Assembly: GCF_008831285.2 (NCBI RefSeq)
Contig: NC_045139.1
Location: 9,084,204 to 9,148,203, forward strand
Reading direction: 5' to 3'
Length of the DNA stretch: 64,000 nucleotides
Origin: Nymphaea colorata
Lineage: Eukaryota; Streptophyta; Magnoliopsida; Nymphaeales; Nymphaeaceae
Positions 63,873 through 64,000 of this stretch are shown piece by piece. Every line of letters starts with the position of its first letter. Position 1 is the stretch's first letter. Below the pieces are notes generated by a model, which made no database searches, had not been told where the DNA came from, and saw nothing but the letters and a program-made list of their open reading frames with translations. The position numbers and the translations under genes were made by a program.

Positions 63873-64000
63873 CTGAACAAACAAAAAGTATTACTCAATA
63901 TATAAGGAACAGCTTTCTGACACCTAATGCTTCCAAGAATTTAGAAGCATGTCAGGATAGCAAGAAAAAGGCCACATAAACTATAAGTATCCAGAAGAAA

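Overview
This is nuclear DNA of a flowering plant. It is AT-rich, genes are sparse and intron-split, simple repeats are abundant ((TA)n, (GA)n, (CT)n), and there are decayed Ty1/copia, LINE, SINE and hAT-type elements. A hairpin on the minus strand carries a miR529 duplex. miR529 is known from mosses, monocots and early-diverging angiosperms and is regarded as lost in core eudicots, so a non-core-eudicot lineage is likely. I cannot name the species.

Layout. 1-2.1 kb: a 205-bp tandem array ending in a small hAT-like element. 2.9-7.1 kb (+): a SAC51-like bHLH gene whose long spliced leader holds the conserved SAC51-type uORF (4060-4197 joined to 5422-5460) ahead of the main ORF (6126-6935). 9.45-13.8 kb (-): an R3H-domain gene of at least six exons, convergent with the bHLH gene, with a SINE in one intron. 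14.4-17 kb: a copia remnant and an exact 99-bp duplication. 17.6-18.5 kb (+): an oil body-associated protein gene (OBAP, DUF1264), probably with a GC-AG intron. 18.9-27.7 kb: a LINE remnant, MITEs and microsatellites. 28.18-28.63 kb (+): an intronless IBH1-like atypical bHLH gene. 28.7-42 kb: mostly non-coding, with a complete 724-bp non-autonomous hAT element at 38147-38870. 42.04-45.70 kb: a decayed copia element with both LTRs. 47.3-47.4 kb (-): MIR529. 49.85-50.2 kb: a 91-bp minisatellite. 51.95-53.5 kb: another copia remnant. 58.1-58.4 kb (-): a small Arg-rich protein. 60.98 kb to the window end (-): the 3' two-fifths or more of a fimbrin gene (seven exons, 360 residues).

The genes are unrelated housekeeping or developmental loci and do not form a cluster. 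The most informative regulatory features are the spliced uORF (thermospermine-responsive translational control in the known family) and the miRNA locus (SPL targets in the known family). I found no sign of a wholly new multi-gene system. The less ordinary observations are splice-junction oddities, the shortened SAC51-like protein, and an unusual density of short (68-205 bp) tandem duplications.
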